This document shows positions 1-7,067 of a stretch of DNA of 64,000 nt, piece by piece. The translations under genes were made by a program, and so were the position numbers. Source of the DNA: Mycolicibacterium austroafricanum. GTDB taxonomy: Bacteria; Actinomycetota; Actinomycetes; Mycobacteriales; Mycobacteriaceae. Within the stretch, counting starts at the first letter, position 1. Each line of letters starts with the position of its first letter. The DNA is taken from positions 291,990 through 355,989 of the forward strand of contig NZ_HG964456.1 in assembly GCF_000612725.1 (NCBI RefSeq). The letters run 5' to 3'. The notes beneath the pieces were generated by a model. It made no database searches and was not told the DNA's origin. It worked only from the letters and a program-made list of their open reading frames with translations.

Positions 1-298
1 GGCGGTCTTCAATTTGCCCGCCACCGTCACGGATCTGCCCGCCGGCGTCGGCGACGGCAGCGCGAGCGGATTTCCCGGTGACGCAGTCACTTTGGCCAAC
101 GACGCCGGTCTGAAGCGGTTCATCGGCGCCGCGCCGCCGGCCGGGCACGGCGTGCACCGCTACATCGTCGCCGTCCACGCCGTCGGCGTCGAGAAGCTCG
201 ACGTGCCCGCCGATGCCACCCCGGCCTATCTGGGGTTCAACCTGTTCGGGCACGCGATCGCCCGCGCGCTGATCACCGGGACCTACGAACAGCACTGA
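1..298 (+). CDS. YbhB/YbcL (PEBP) family protein, 3' part only
   Basis: This is the C-terminal part of a phosphatidylethanolamine-binding/Raf-kinase-inhibitor-like protein; the gene starts left of the window and is open from the first bases. The visible part begins AVFNLPATVTDLPAGVGDG, the usual segment after the ligand-site strand in bacterial YbhB proteins. It also has the family's HRY.VAVHAV strand and ends YLGFNLFGHAIARALITGTYEQH. The synteny matches M. tuberculosis Rv2140c, which lies next to pyrD. The biochemical role of bacterial family members is unsettled. It converges on pyrD, and the two stops flank a strong hairpin. Confidence 0.88.
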   Translation, partial: AVFNLPATVTDLPAGVGDGSASGFPGDAVTLANDAGLKRFIGAAPPAGHGVHRYIVAVHAVGVEKLDVPADATPAYLGFNLFGHAIARALITGTYEQH

Positions 299-306
299 GC
301 CTGTGA

Positions 307-351
307 TTTCGGTGTAGTTGGTCAACCTGAGCGTGACCAACTACACCGAAA
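307..351. terminator. Bidirectional hairpin between convergent genes
   Basis: A perfect 18-bp inverted repeat (arms 307-324 and 334-351) has a 9-nt loop. It sits in the 64-bp gap between the PEBP stop and the pyrD stop. The arms are AT-richer than their surroundings. No U-run follows on either strand, as is common for mycobacterial hairpin terminators, so it probably ends or protects both transcripts. Confidence 0.75.
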
Positions 352-362
352 CCGCAAGCTAC

Positions 363-1424
363 TTAGCGGGTGGCCGAGCCGACGGCCTGCGCGAGACCGG
401 AGAACCCGTGCCCGCGCAGGCGCGCGGCCAGACCGTCGTTGATGTCCTTGGCCCACAACCCGCCGCCGTACACAAACCCGGTGTAGCCCTGCAGCAGTGA
501 GGCCCCCGATACGATGCGCTCCCACGCGTCGTCGGCCGTCTCGATGCCGCCCACGCTGATCAGCACCAGCCGGTCGCCGACGCGGGCGTACAGGCGGCGC
601 AACACCTCAAGAGCCCGCCGGGCCACCGGGGGGCCCGAGATCCCGCCCGGTCCCAGGGCGTCCACGCCCGGTGTCGCCAGCCCGGCGCGCGAGATCGTGG
701 TGTTGGTGGCGACGATCCCGGCCAACCCCAGTTCCACTGCGAGATCTGCGATCTCGTCGATGTCCTGGTCGGCCAGATCGGGTGCGATCTTGACCAGCAC
801 CGGTGTCGAGGTCTCGGCCAGCACCGCGGACAGGATCGGCCGCAGCGATTCGACCGACTGCAGGTCACGCAGCCCGGGCGTGTTCGGTGAGCTCACGTTG
901 ACCACGAGGTAGGCGGCCAACGGCCCGAGCAGCCGGGCGCTTTCGGCGTAATCCTCGGCCGCGTGTTCGGGCGGTGTCACCTTGGTCTTGCCGATGTTCA
1001 CCCCGATCGGTACATCCGAAGACGTGCGGGTCAGCTGAACCGCCAGTGCGCCGGCGCCGTGATTGTTGAAACCCATGCGGTTCAACAGCGCCCGGTCGGC
1101 GGGCAGCCGGAACAACCGCGGAGCCGGGTTGCCCGGCTGGGCCTGCGCGGTCACGGTGCCCACCTCGGCGTAGCCGAAACCCAGTGCGCCCCACGCGTGC
1201 ACCCCGATGCCGTCCTTGTCGAAGCCGGCGGCCAGGCCGAGTGGCCCCGGGAACCGGGTCCCGAACACCGTGCTGGCCAGGATCGGATCGTGCGGCGCGA
1301 GCCGGCGCGCCAGCCGCCTGCGCACCGGTTCGGCTGTGGTCGCGGCCCGCAGGCCGGCGAACACCCAGGTGTGGATGCGTTCGGGCGGTACCAGGAAAAA
1401 TGCCTTGCGCAGCGCGGCGTACAT
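363..1424 (-). CDS. pyrD: Dihydroorotate dehydrogenase (quinone), class 2
   Basis: PyrD oxidises dihydroorotate to orotate in pyrimidine synthesis and passes electrons to membrane quinone. The 353-aa product has the class-2 N-terminal helix (MYAALRKAFFLVPPERIH), the FMN-site segment GLAAGFDKDG, and the catalytic loop VNVSSPNTPGLRDLQ. By alignment with E. coli PyrD the catalytic base is Ser179. The C-terminal phosphate-binding ISVGGI and GY/FVYGG segments are also present. The ATG at 1424 overlaps the stop of the upstream DUF5703 gene by one base (TGATG), so the two are likely co-translated. A longer reading frame upstream is not supported by homology. Confidence 0.96.
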   Translation of the reverse strand: MYAALRKAFFLVPPERIHTWVFAGLRAATTAEPVRRRLARRLAPHDPILASTVFGTRFPGPLGLAAGFDKDGIGVHAWGALGFGYAEVGTVTAQAQPGNPAPRLFRLPADRALLNRMGFNNHGAGALAVQLTRTSSDVPIGVNIGKTKVTPPEHAAEDYAESARLLGPLAAYLVVNVSSPNTPGLRDLQSVESLRPILSAVLAETSTPVLVKIAPDLADQDIDEIADLAVELGLAGIVATNTTISRAGLATPGVDALGPGGISGPPVARRALEVLRRLYARVGDRLVLISVGGIETADDAWERIVSGASLLQGYTGFVYGGGLWAKDINDGLAARLRGHGFSGLAQAVGSATR

Positions 1425-1690
1425 CACAGGCCCGGCTGGTCGGGGGGTCCGGGTGCGGTGTCGGACCGCTTCTTGCGGCGCAGGAGCACCCGTCGCGAGC
1501 CGTCGGTGTAGAGCCGCACGCGGGTCAGCTCCCAACCCCGGTACTCCGCTTCGATCGACAGCCGGATAGATGCGCTGACGCGCGTGACGTCGGGCGGAAG
1601 CCGCAGTGGGATCCACTCGTACTCGCCCGGATCCTCCGAGACCACCTTGTCCCACGCAGCGGGCATCCGGCCCCGCCACGCCCGGCTCAC
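1424..1690 (-). CDS. DUF5703 family small protein
   Basis: This 88-aa protein has no known function. The core PGEYEWIPLRLPPDVTR..., YRGWELTRVRLYTDGSRRV and LLRRKK matches the actinobacterial DUF5703 pattern (tyrosine-rich strand, WEL.R.RLY.DG, basic tail). The GTG start at 1690 overlaps the lppL stop by 4 nt, and the gene ends one base into pyrD. It therefore looks like the middle gene of an lppL-DUF5703-pyrD transcript. An ATG eight codons downstream (1666) is the alternative start. The basic C-terminus could bind nucleic acid, but this is a guess. Confidence 0.8.
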   Translation of the reverse strand: MSRAWRGRMPAAWDKVVSEDPGEYEWIPLRLPPDVTRVSASIRLSIEAEYRGWELTRVRLYTDGSRRVLLRRKKRSDTAPGPPDQPGL

Positions 1691-2721
1691 TTGGCCGCCC
1701 CGGTGATCACCTGGACGCCCGCGCCCGCGCCGGACACCACGTAGAGCGTGCCCGAGGCGTCGTCGAAGGCCAGTGAGTTCGGCTGTTGCACGGTTCGATA
1801 TCGCACCTTCTCGACGGGGATCCCGGTCGAGAGATCGTAACCAACGACGGTGTTGGTCGCCGTCTGCGCGACCCACGCCAGCCCGTCGTCGTCCCTGGAT
1901 CCGGCCACCGCGTAGGGAGCATCCGGCACGGGGTAGCGCTGCCGCAGGATGAGCGGGTTCACGCCGTACACCAGCAGCTCGCCACCGCGGGTGTCGGTGA
2001 CCAGCACCCGCCCTGCCCCGTCGGCGGCCATCATGGTGGCGCCCTCACCGGCGCGCAGCGCATGCTCGGACTTGGTGCCGTCGGCGTTCAGGCTCGTCAC
2101 CGAGGTCTGGCCCCGGTCCAGCACGACTGCGGTATCACCTTGTGTGACAAGGGCATCCACCCGGGCGAAGGTCTTCAGTTGGGCGCCTACGGTGTTCTCG
2201 GAGGTCAGCGTGTACACCGTCCCGTCGGCGCTGCCCAGCACCAACCGGCCGTCGCCGCGCCGGGCGATCGCGGTGAAGTCCACTCCCTCCCGGCCCTCGA
2301 CCTCCACCTTCGTCACATCTGCCGTCGCAATGTCGAGCCGGTAGTAGCCGCCGCGTGTCGACAGGTACGCCCGGCCGTCGTCGTCGCCCGCGATCGCCGT
2401 CGCCGGATCCGCGAGTTCGACCGGCCGCTGCGCGCCGGACTCGGCGACGACGGTGACAGCCGACCCGTCCGGCCCCGAGGACAGCACCAGCAGCGACGCC
2501 GTCGCCGCGTCGAACACCGCCGCCTGCGCGGCGCCGGCCATCGGCCAGACCACCCCGGACGGTGCTGCAGTGACCGGGGGAGAATCGGCGGCACGCGCGG
2601 GTTCGATGGTCGGCGGCGGCGCATCCACCGGATTGGACGAACACCCGGCGACCAGCGTCAACGCCAACGCGGCGATCCCCAGACGGGTCAGCTGAGCCTG
2701 CGGGTTTATGTGGCGCGACAA
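1687..2721 (-). CDS. lppL: Probable conserved lipoprotein LppL, beta-propeller type
   Basis: This 344-aa secreted lipoprotein is syntenic with Rv2138 (lppL). A signal peptide with hydrophobic core LGIAALALTLVAGC places the lipidated cysteine at residue 27 (lipobox L24-G26... reading LVAGC). The mature part is a string of short repeats with GxVYTL, GRVLVTD, GLAWV and GTLYVVSG blades, typical of seven-bladed NHL/YVTN-like propellers. It should sit on the outer face of the cytoplasmic membrane. The start codon is TTG at 2721; no better upstream or downstream start keeps the signal peptide. The downstream DUF5703 gene overlaps it by 4 nt. Confidence 0.88.
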   Translation of the reverse strand: MSRHINPQAQLTRLGIAALALTLVAGCSSNPVDAPPPTIEPARAADSPPVTAAPSGVVWPMAGAAQAAVFDAATASLLVLSSGPDGSAVTVVAESGAQRPVELADPATAIAGDDDGRAYLSTRGGYYRLDIATADVTKVEVEGREGVDFTAIARRGDGRLVLGSADGTVYTLTSENTVGAQLKTFARVDALVTQGDTAVVLDRGQTSVTSLNADGTKSEHALRAGEGATMMAADGAGRVLVTDTRGGELLVYGVNPLILRQRYPVPDAPYAVAGSRDDDGLAWVAQTATNTVVGYDLSTGIPVEKVRYRTVQQPNSLAFDDASGTLYVVSGAGAGVQVITGAAK

Positions 2722-2830
2722 CGGGTAGCTCTCGGTTCGAGTTCGGTGGGAATCGATCGGAGAGCCAGTGTATGCAACGGCGTAGTGGCGGCCCGGGGGC
2801 GTCCGGCGAGCCCAAGGGCGCCGTCGGCGG

Positions 2831-2836
2831 TATGGT
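2831..2836 (+). promoter_or_regulatory. Leaderless -10 hexamer TATGGT, inside an inverted repeat
   Basis: TATGGT lies exactly 7 nt before the ATG at 2844, so the transcript should start on the A of that codon. The hexamer is embedded in an inverted repeat GGTATG-GTA-CATACC (2829-2843) that reaches to the start codon. A repressor bound there would block initiation. Confidence 0.7.
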
Positions 2837-2843
2837 ACATACC

Positions 2844-3155
2844 ATGACCCTCGCCGCTGACAGCGAAGTCGCTGGTCGGGGCTTCGCCGTCGAAGTCATC
2901 ACCACCGGGGTGCACGCCAGCGGTTTCGGCGAACTCGGCGACGGCCGCAGCTTCTCCTTCCACATGGAACGTCAGACGCTCGTGGTCGAGGTGTACCGGC
3001 CGCGGCTGCGTGGCCCTGTCCCGCAGGCCGAGGACGTCGTGGCCACGGCCAGTCGCAAGCTCACCGACATCGACATGACGGACGAGCGCAGCCTGATCGC
3101 CGCCGTACGCGACACGATCGCCCACGCCCAGCCGGTTCCCCGCGCCGGGCGTTAG
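2844..3155 (+). CDS. Conserved hypothetical protein, Rv2137c-like
   Basis: A 103-aa protein of unknown function, syntenic with Rv2137c. It reads as a small alpha/beta domain: VEVITTGVHASGFGELGDGRSFSFHMERQTLVVEVYRP, then an acidic-basic helix ending VRDTIAHAQPVPRAGR. No catalytic motif is recognised. ATG 2844 is chosen because a -10 hexamer sits 7 nt upstream; in-frame ATGs at 2832 and 2772 would be upstream of that transcription start. It is divergent from lppL, and the two starts are about 120 bp apart. Confidence 0.75.
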   Translation: MTLAADSEVAGRGFAVEVITTGVHASGFGELGDGRSFSFHMERQTLVVEVYRPRLRGPVPQAEDVVATASRKLTDIDMTDERSLIAAVRDTIAHAQPVPRAGR

Positions 3156-3178
3156 CGGCCGCCCGCCCCACTCCACGG

Positions 3179-3184
3179 TACGGT
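3179..3184 (+). promoter_or_regulatory. Leaderless -10 hexamer TACGGT for uppP
   Basis: TACGGT is followed by 7 nt and then the GTG at 3192. This is the leaderless arrangement and favours GTG 3192 over ATG 3210 as the uppP start. Confidence 0.65.
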
Positions 3185-3191
3185 CGTCGTC

Positions 3192-4040
3192 GTGACGGGG
3201 CTGCCTGAGATGTCGTGGCTGCAGGTCGTCGTTCTCTCCGTGCTGCAGGGGCTGACCGAGTTTCTTCCCGTCTCGTCGTCGGGGCACCTGGCGATCGCAT
3301 CGCGCGTCTTCTTCGAAGACGACGCCGGAGCCTCGTTCACCGCGGTGAGCCAGCTCGGCACCGAGGTTGCCGTGCTCGTGTACTTCGCGCGGGACATCGT
3401 GCGCATCGTCAAGGCCTGGTTCGCCGGTCTGTTCCGGGCCGGGCAGCGCAGCGCCGACTACTGGCTGGGCTGGTGGGTGATCATCGGCACCATCCCGATC
3501 AGCGTGGTGGGTCTGCTGTTCAAGGACGAGATCCGAACGGGTGCCCGCAATCTCTGGCTGGTGGCGACCGCGATGATCGTGTTCTCCTTCGTCATCGCCG
3601 CCGCCGAGTACTACGGCAGGCAGGCCCGGCGGGTCGAGCAGCTGACGTGGAGAGACAGCATCATCGTCGGTCTGGCCCAGTGTCTCGCGCTGGTGCCCGG
3701 GGTGTCGCGGTCGGGCGCGACGATCAGCGCGGGCCTGTTTCTCGGGATGCATCGTGAGCTCGCCGCCCGGTTCGGATTCCTGCTCGCCATCCCGGCGGTG
3801 TTCGCGTCAGGCCTGTTCTCGCTGCCCGACGCTTTCGAACCGGTCGGGGAGGGCATGAGCGCCAGCGGCGCCCAGCTGTTCGTCTCGATCGTGATCGCGT
3901 TCGTGGTGGGCTATGCCGCGGTCGCGTGGTTCCTGCGGTTCCTGGTGCGGCACAGCATGTACTGGTTCGTCGGCTACCGCATCGTCCTCGGCACCGTGGT
4001 GCTGGTTCTACTCTCGGCCGGGGTGGTGTCGGCGATATGA
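3192..4040 (+). CDS. uppP: Undecaprenyl-diphosphate phosphatase UppP/BacA
   Basis: UppP dephosphorylates undecaprenyl (in mycobacteria decaprenyl) diphosphate to recycle the peptidoglycan lipid carrier, and gives bacitracin resistance. The 282-aa protein is strongly hydrophobic with about eight membrane segments. It has both family signatures: the QGLTEFLPVSSSGHL motif near the N-terminus and the VPGVSRSGATISAGL loop, which together form the catalytic site. GTG 3192 is chosen for its leaderless -10; ATG 3210 would give the 276-aa form that aligns with M. tuberculosis Rv2136c. The stop is 16 nt before the next gene, which is likely in the same operon. Confidence 0.93.
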   Translation: MTGLPEMSWLQVVVLSVLQGLTEFLPVSSSGHLAIASRVFFEDDAGASFTAVSQLGTEVAVLVYFARDIVRIVKAWFAGLFRAGQRSADYWLGWWVIIGTIPISVVGLLFKDEIRTGARNLWLVATAMIVFSFVIAAAEYYGRQARRVEQLTWRDSIIVGLAQCLALVPGVSRSGATISAGLFLGMHRELAARFGFLLAIPAVFASGLFSLPDAFEPVGEGMSASGAQLFVSIVIAFVVGYAAVAWFLRFLVRHSMYWFVGYRIVLGTVVLVLLSAGVVSAI

Positions 4041-4056
4041 CGGGCAGGGAGACGAT

Positions 4057-4761
4057 GTGACGGTTCTTTTGCTGCGGCACGGCCGCTCCACCTCGAACAC
4101 GGCCCACACGCTCGCGGGCCGTTCGGAGGGCGTCGACCTCGACGACCGCGGCCGGGAACAGGCATCGGCGCTCGTCGACCGGCTCGAGTCGCTCCCCATC
4201 CGCGCGATCGTGCGCTCCCCGCTGTTGCGGTGCGAACGCACCGTCGAACCCCTGGCTGCCGCGCTCGGCCTGCAGCCGCTGGTCGACGACCGGATCACCG
4301 AGGTGGATTACGGGGCCTGGACGGGCCGCAAGATCGTCGAGCTGGTCAAGGAGCCGCTGTGGGCGGTGATCCAGCAGCAGCCCAGTGCCGCGGTGTTCCC
4401 CGAGGGTGAGGGGCTGGCCGGCGTGCAGGCCCGCGCCGTCGCCGCGGTGCGCGAACACGACCGCCGGCTGGCGGACGAACACGGCGCCGACGTGCTGTGG
4501 ATCGCGTGCACCCACGGCGACGTCATCAAGTCCGTGCTGGCCGACGCGCTGGGCACACACCTGGACAGCTTCCAGCGCATCAACGCCGACCCGGCCTCGG
4601 TCAGCGTCGTCCGCTACACCCCGGTGCGGCCGTTCGTCATCCATGTCAACCACACCGGCGTCGCGCTGAACGCGGCGCTGTCGGCGCCTCCGTCCACCGG
4701 CGAGTCCGAGACGGGCGGCGTCCCCAGCGGAGACGCGGTGGTCGGCGGATCCACCGACTGA
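4057..4761 (+). CDS. Histidine phosphatase (phosphoglycerate-mutase-like), Rv2135c type
   Basis: This 234-aa cytosolic phosphatase belongs to the dPGM/histidine phosphatase superfamily. The phospho-acceptor motif LLLRHGRSTSN opens the protein, an Arg pair follows in VRSPLLRCERT, a Glu lies in DRITEVDYGAW, and the second catalytic His is in IACTHGDVIKS. The family acts on phosphomonoesters; the substrate of Rv2135c-type enzymes is not defined by sequence. The GTG at 4057 has a purine-rich site CAGGGAG about 5 nt upstream. The C-terminal 35 residues are Ser/Gly-rich and look disordered. Confidence 0.87.
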   Translation: MTVLLLRHGRSTSNTAHTLAGRSEGVDLDDRGREQASALVDRLESLPIRAIVRSPLLRCERTVEPLAAALGLQPLVDDRITEVDYGAWTGRKIVELVKEPLWAVIQQQPSAAVFPEGEGLAGVQARAVAAVREHDRRLADEHGADVLWIACTHGDVIKSVLADALGTHLDSFQRINADPASVSVVRYTPVRPFVIHVNHTGVALNAALSAPPSTGESETGGVPSGDAVVGGSTD

Positions 4762-4782
4762 CGCCGACCGGGCCGTTGCCGG

Positions 4783-4788
4783 TATTTT
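4783..4788 (+). promoter_or_regulatory. Probable -10 element TATTTT
   Basis: TATTTT stands 10 nt before the ATG at 4799 and would give a leader of only about 3 nt. It lies in the short gap after the phosphatase gene, so the DUF3090 gene probably has its own promoter. Confidence 0.5.
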
Positions 4789-4798
4789 GGAAATTGCC

Positions 4799-5383
4799 AT
4801 GACCCGCGAAATCCACGTCTTCCGTACACCCGACCGCTTCGTGGCCGGGACGGTCGGCCAACCGGGAAACCGGACGTTCTATCTGCAGGCCGTCCACGAC
4901 AAGCGCGTGGTCTCCGTGGTGCTGGAAAAACAGCAGGTGGCCGTGCTCGCCGAGCGGATCGCCGCGCTGCTGCTGGAGATCAACCGCCGCTTCGGCACCC
5001 CGATCCCGCCGGAGACCGGCGACGTCGACGATCTGAGCCCGCTGATCACCCCTGTCGACGCCGAGTTCCGGGTCGGCACGATGGGGCTTGGATGGGACTC
5101 GGAGGCGCAGACCGTGGTGGTGGAACTGCTCGCCGTGTCGGACACCGAGTTCGACGCGTCGGTGGTGCTCGACGACGCAGAGGAGGGGCCCGACGCGGTG
5201 CGGGTGTTCCTGACGCCGGAGTCGGCCCGCCAGTTCGCGACGCGGTCCAATCGGGTCATCTCGGCCGGGCGCCCGCCGTGCCCGCTGTGTGACGAACCGC
5301 TGGACCCCGAGGGGCACATCTGCGTGCGGACCAACGGTTACCGGCGCGGTGCGCTCACCGGGTCCGACGATGACGAGCTGTGA
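4799..5383 (+). CDS. DUF3090 family protein
   Basis: A 194-aa protein of unknown function, syntenic with Rv2134c. The N-terminus MTREIHVFRTPDRFVAGTVGQPGNRTFYLQA is the family hallmark. The C-terminus has CPLCDEPLDPEGHICVRTNGYR, a C-x2-C...H-x-C arrangement that could bind zinc. ATG 4799 starts the conserved N-terminus; a TTG 12 nt upstream is less likely. The gene overlaps the following SCO1664-type gene by 14 nt. The two are a conserved actinobacterial pair, which suggests a shared and still unknown function. Confidence 0.85.
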   Translation: MTREIHVFRTPDRFVAGTVGQPGNRTFYLQAVHDKRVVSVVLEKQQVAVLAERIAALLLEINRRFGTPIPPETGDVDDLSPLITPVDAEFRVGTMGLGWDSEAQTVVVELLAVSDTEFDASVVLDDAEEGPDAVRVFLTPESARQFATRSNRVISAGRPPCPLCDEPLDPEGHICVRTNGYRRGALTGSDDDEL

Positions 5384-6194
5384 TTTCGGGGAGGTGCTGC
5401 GCTGCGGCGAACTGACCGTGATCGGGCGGATCCGTTCGGCGAGCAACGCCACCTTCCTGTGCGAGGCCACCCTCGGCGCGGACACCTGGCACTGCGTCTA
5501 CAAGCCGGTTCGTGGCGAGGCGCCGCTGTGGGACTTTCCCGACGGCACCCTGGCCGGGCGGGAGGTTGCTTCGTATCTGGTCTCGGCTGCCATGGGCTGG
5601 AACGTGGTGCCGTACACCATCATTCGTGACGGCCCGGCCGGTCCGGGCATGGTGCAGCGCTGGGTGGACCAACCCGGGGACGACGACACCGACGACGACC
5701 GTGACGACCGGCCCGCCGGGCCCGATCTGATCGACCTGGTGCCCGCGGGCAGGGTCCCGGCCGGATTCCTGCCGGTGCTGCAGGCCTACGACTACGCGGG
5801 TGACGAGGTCACCCTGGTGCACGCCGACGACGAGCGGTTGCGCCGCATCGCGGTGTTCGACGTGCTGGTCAACAACGCCGACCGCAAGGGCGGCCATGTG
5901 CTGCACGGCGTCGACGGCGGAGTCTACGGCGTCGACCACGGAGTCACGCTGCACGTCGAGGACAAGCTGCGCACCGTGCTGTGGGGGTGGGCGGGCAAGC
6001 CGGTCGACGACGAAACCCTTTCGGACGTCGCGAAACTCGGCGACGCGCTGAACGCCGACCTGGGTGCCGAACTGTGCGGCCTGATCACGCCCCGCGAGGT
6101 CGCCGCGCTGCGGGCCAGAGTCGTTGGCCTGCTCGGCAATCCGGTGATGCCGACCCCGGACCGGCGGCGGCCGATCCCATGGCCCGCGTTCTGA
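5370..6194 (+). CDS. SCO1664-family, PI3/4-kinase-like fold protein
   Basis: A 274-aa protein syntenic with Rv2133c. The C-terminal half carries a kinase-like pair of motifs: a catalytic-loop segment FDVLVNNADRKGGHVL and a DFG-like YGVDHGVTL, as in phosphatidylinositol 3/4-kinase-fold proteins. The N-terminal half has a possible nucleotide-binding strand pair (ATFLCEATLGADTWHCVYKP, with Lys as candidate ATP contact). An acidic run of Asp (residues about 108-118) is probably a loop. ATG 5370 lies inside the DUF3090 gene and fits translational coupling. No substrate can be named. Confidence 0.82.
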   Translation: MTSCDFGEVLRCGELTVIGRIRSASNATFLCEATLGADTWHCVYKPVRGEAPLWDFPDGTLAGREVASYLVSAAMGWNVVPYTIIRDGPAGPGMVQRWVDQPGDDDTDDDRDDRPAGPDLIDLVPAGRVPAGFLPVLQAYDYAGDEVTLVHADDERLRRIAVFDVLVNNADRKGGHVLHGVDGGVYGVDHGVTLHVEDKLRTVLWGWAGKPVDDETLSDVAKLGDALNADLGAELCGLITPREVAALRARVVGLLGNPVMPTPDRRRPIPWPAF

Positions 6195-6211
6195 CGTGAT
6201 CTACTTGCCGG

Positions 6212-6985
6212 GTGATTCTCACCGACGCAGCACTGGCCGCCGCGGTGGCCGAGGAGGCCGGTGAGCTGCTGCTCGCGATGCGCGAGCGGATCGGCGCGGA
6301 CTTCTACGACCCCTACGACCTCGGTGATGCAGGGGACAAGCGCGCCAACACGCTGATCCTGGACCGGTTGCACCGGGAGCGCCCGCACGACGCGGTGCTG
6401 TCCGAGGAGGCCGTCGACGACCTGTCCCGGGTCGACGCCGACCGGGTCTGGATCGTCGACCCGGTCGACGGCACCCACGAATACTCCATGCCGGGCCGTG
6501 CCGACTGGGCGGTGCACATCGCGCTGTGGCAGCGCGCCCCACGCACCGGGGCACCCACGATCACCGACGCCGCAGTGGCGCTGCCCGCGCGCGGCGAGGT
6601 CTACCGCACCGACACCGTCACCCCGCCCCCGCCGCGCGCCGAAGGCCCGATCCGCGTCACCGCCAGCTCGAACCGGCCGCCCGCGGTGCTGTGGCGGCTG
6701 CGCGAACAACTCGACATCGAGCTGGTCCGGATCGGATCGGCCGGCGCGAAGGCGATGGCGGTGGTGCGCGGCGACGTCGACGCCTACCTGCACGCGGGCG
6801 GCCAGTGGGAGTGGGATTCGGCCGCCCCGGCCGGGGTGCTGTGGGCCGCCGGGATGCACGCCTCCCGCATCGACGGCTCCCCACTGATCTACAACCGCCG
6901 CGACCCCTACCTGCCGGACCTGTTGATGTGTCGGCCCGAGGTGGCCGGGGTTCTGCTGGAGGGGATCTGGTCGGCGTACCGGTGA
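6212..6985 (+). CDS. cysQ: 3'(2'),5'-bisphosphate nucleotidase / inositol monophosphatase-like CysQ
   Basis: CysQ (Rv2131c type) hydrolyses 3'-phosphoadenosine 5'-phosphate left by sulfate assimilation; the M. tuberculosis enzyme also accepts inositol-1-phosphate and fructose-1,6-bisphosphate. The 257-aa product has the metal-dependent phosphatase signatures LSEEAVDD, WIVDPVDGTHEYSM and, near the C-terminus, GQWEWDSAAPAGVLWAAG. The start is GTG at 6212, 17 nt after the kinase-like gene's stop, with no strong ribosome site. The neighbour mshC consumes inositol-derived precursors, so the pairing may matter for inositol or sulfur balance. Confidence 0.9.
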   Translation: MILTDAALAAAVAEEAGELLLAMRERIGADFYDPYDLGDAGDKRANTLILDRLHRERPHDAVLSEEAVDDLSRVDADRVWIVDPVDGTHEYSMPGRADWAVHIALWQRAPRTGAPTITDAAVALPARGEVYRTDTVTPPPPRAEGPIRVTASSNRPPAVLWRLREQLDIELVRIGSAGAKAMAVVRGDVDAYLHAGGQWEWDSAAPAGVLWAAGMHASRIDGSPLIYNRRDPYLPDLLMCRPEVAGVLLEGIWSAYR

Positions 6986-7054
6986 CGAGGCCGGCGACTG
7001 GTGGGAATGGACGGGAATGAATCAGCCGTCGGATTTGTCGCACACGTCGATGTC

Positions 7055-7060
7055 TAGAGT
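7055..7060 (+). promoter_or_regulatory. Leaderless -10 hexamer TAGAGT for mshC
   Basis: TAGAGT is followed by 7 nt and ATG 7068. It supports the start that aligns with M. tuberculosis MshC rather than the longer reading frame from 7017. Confidence 0.75.
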
Positions 7061-7067
7061 CGAGGCT

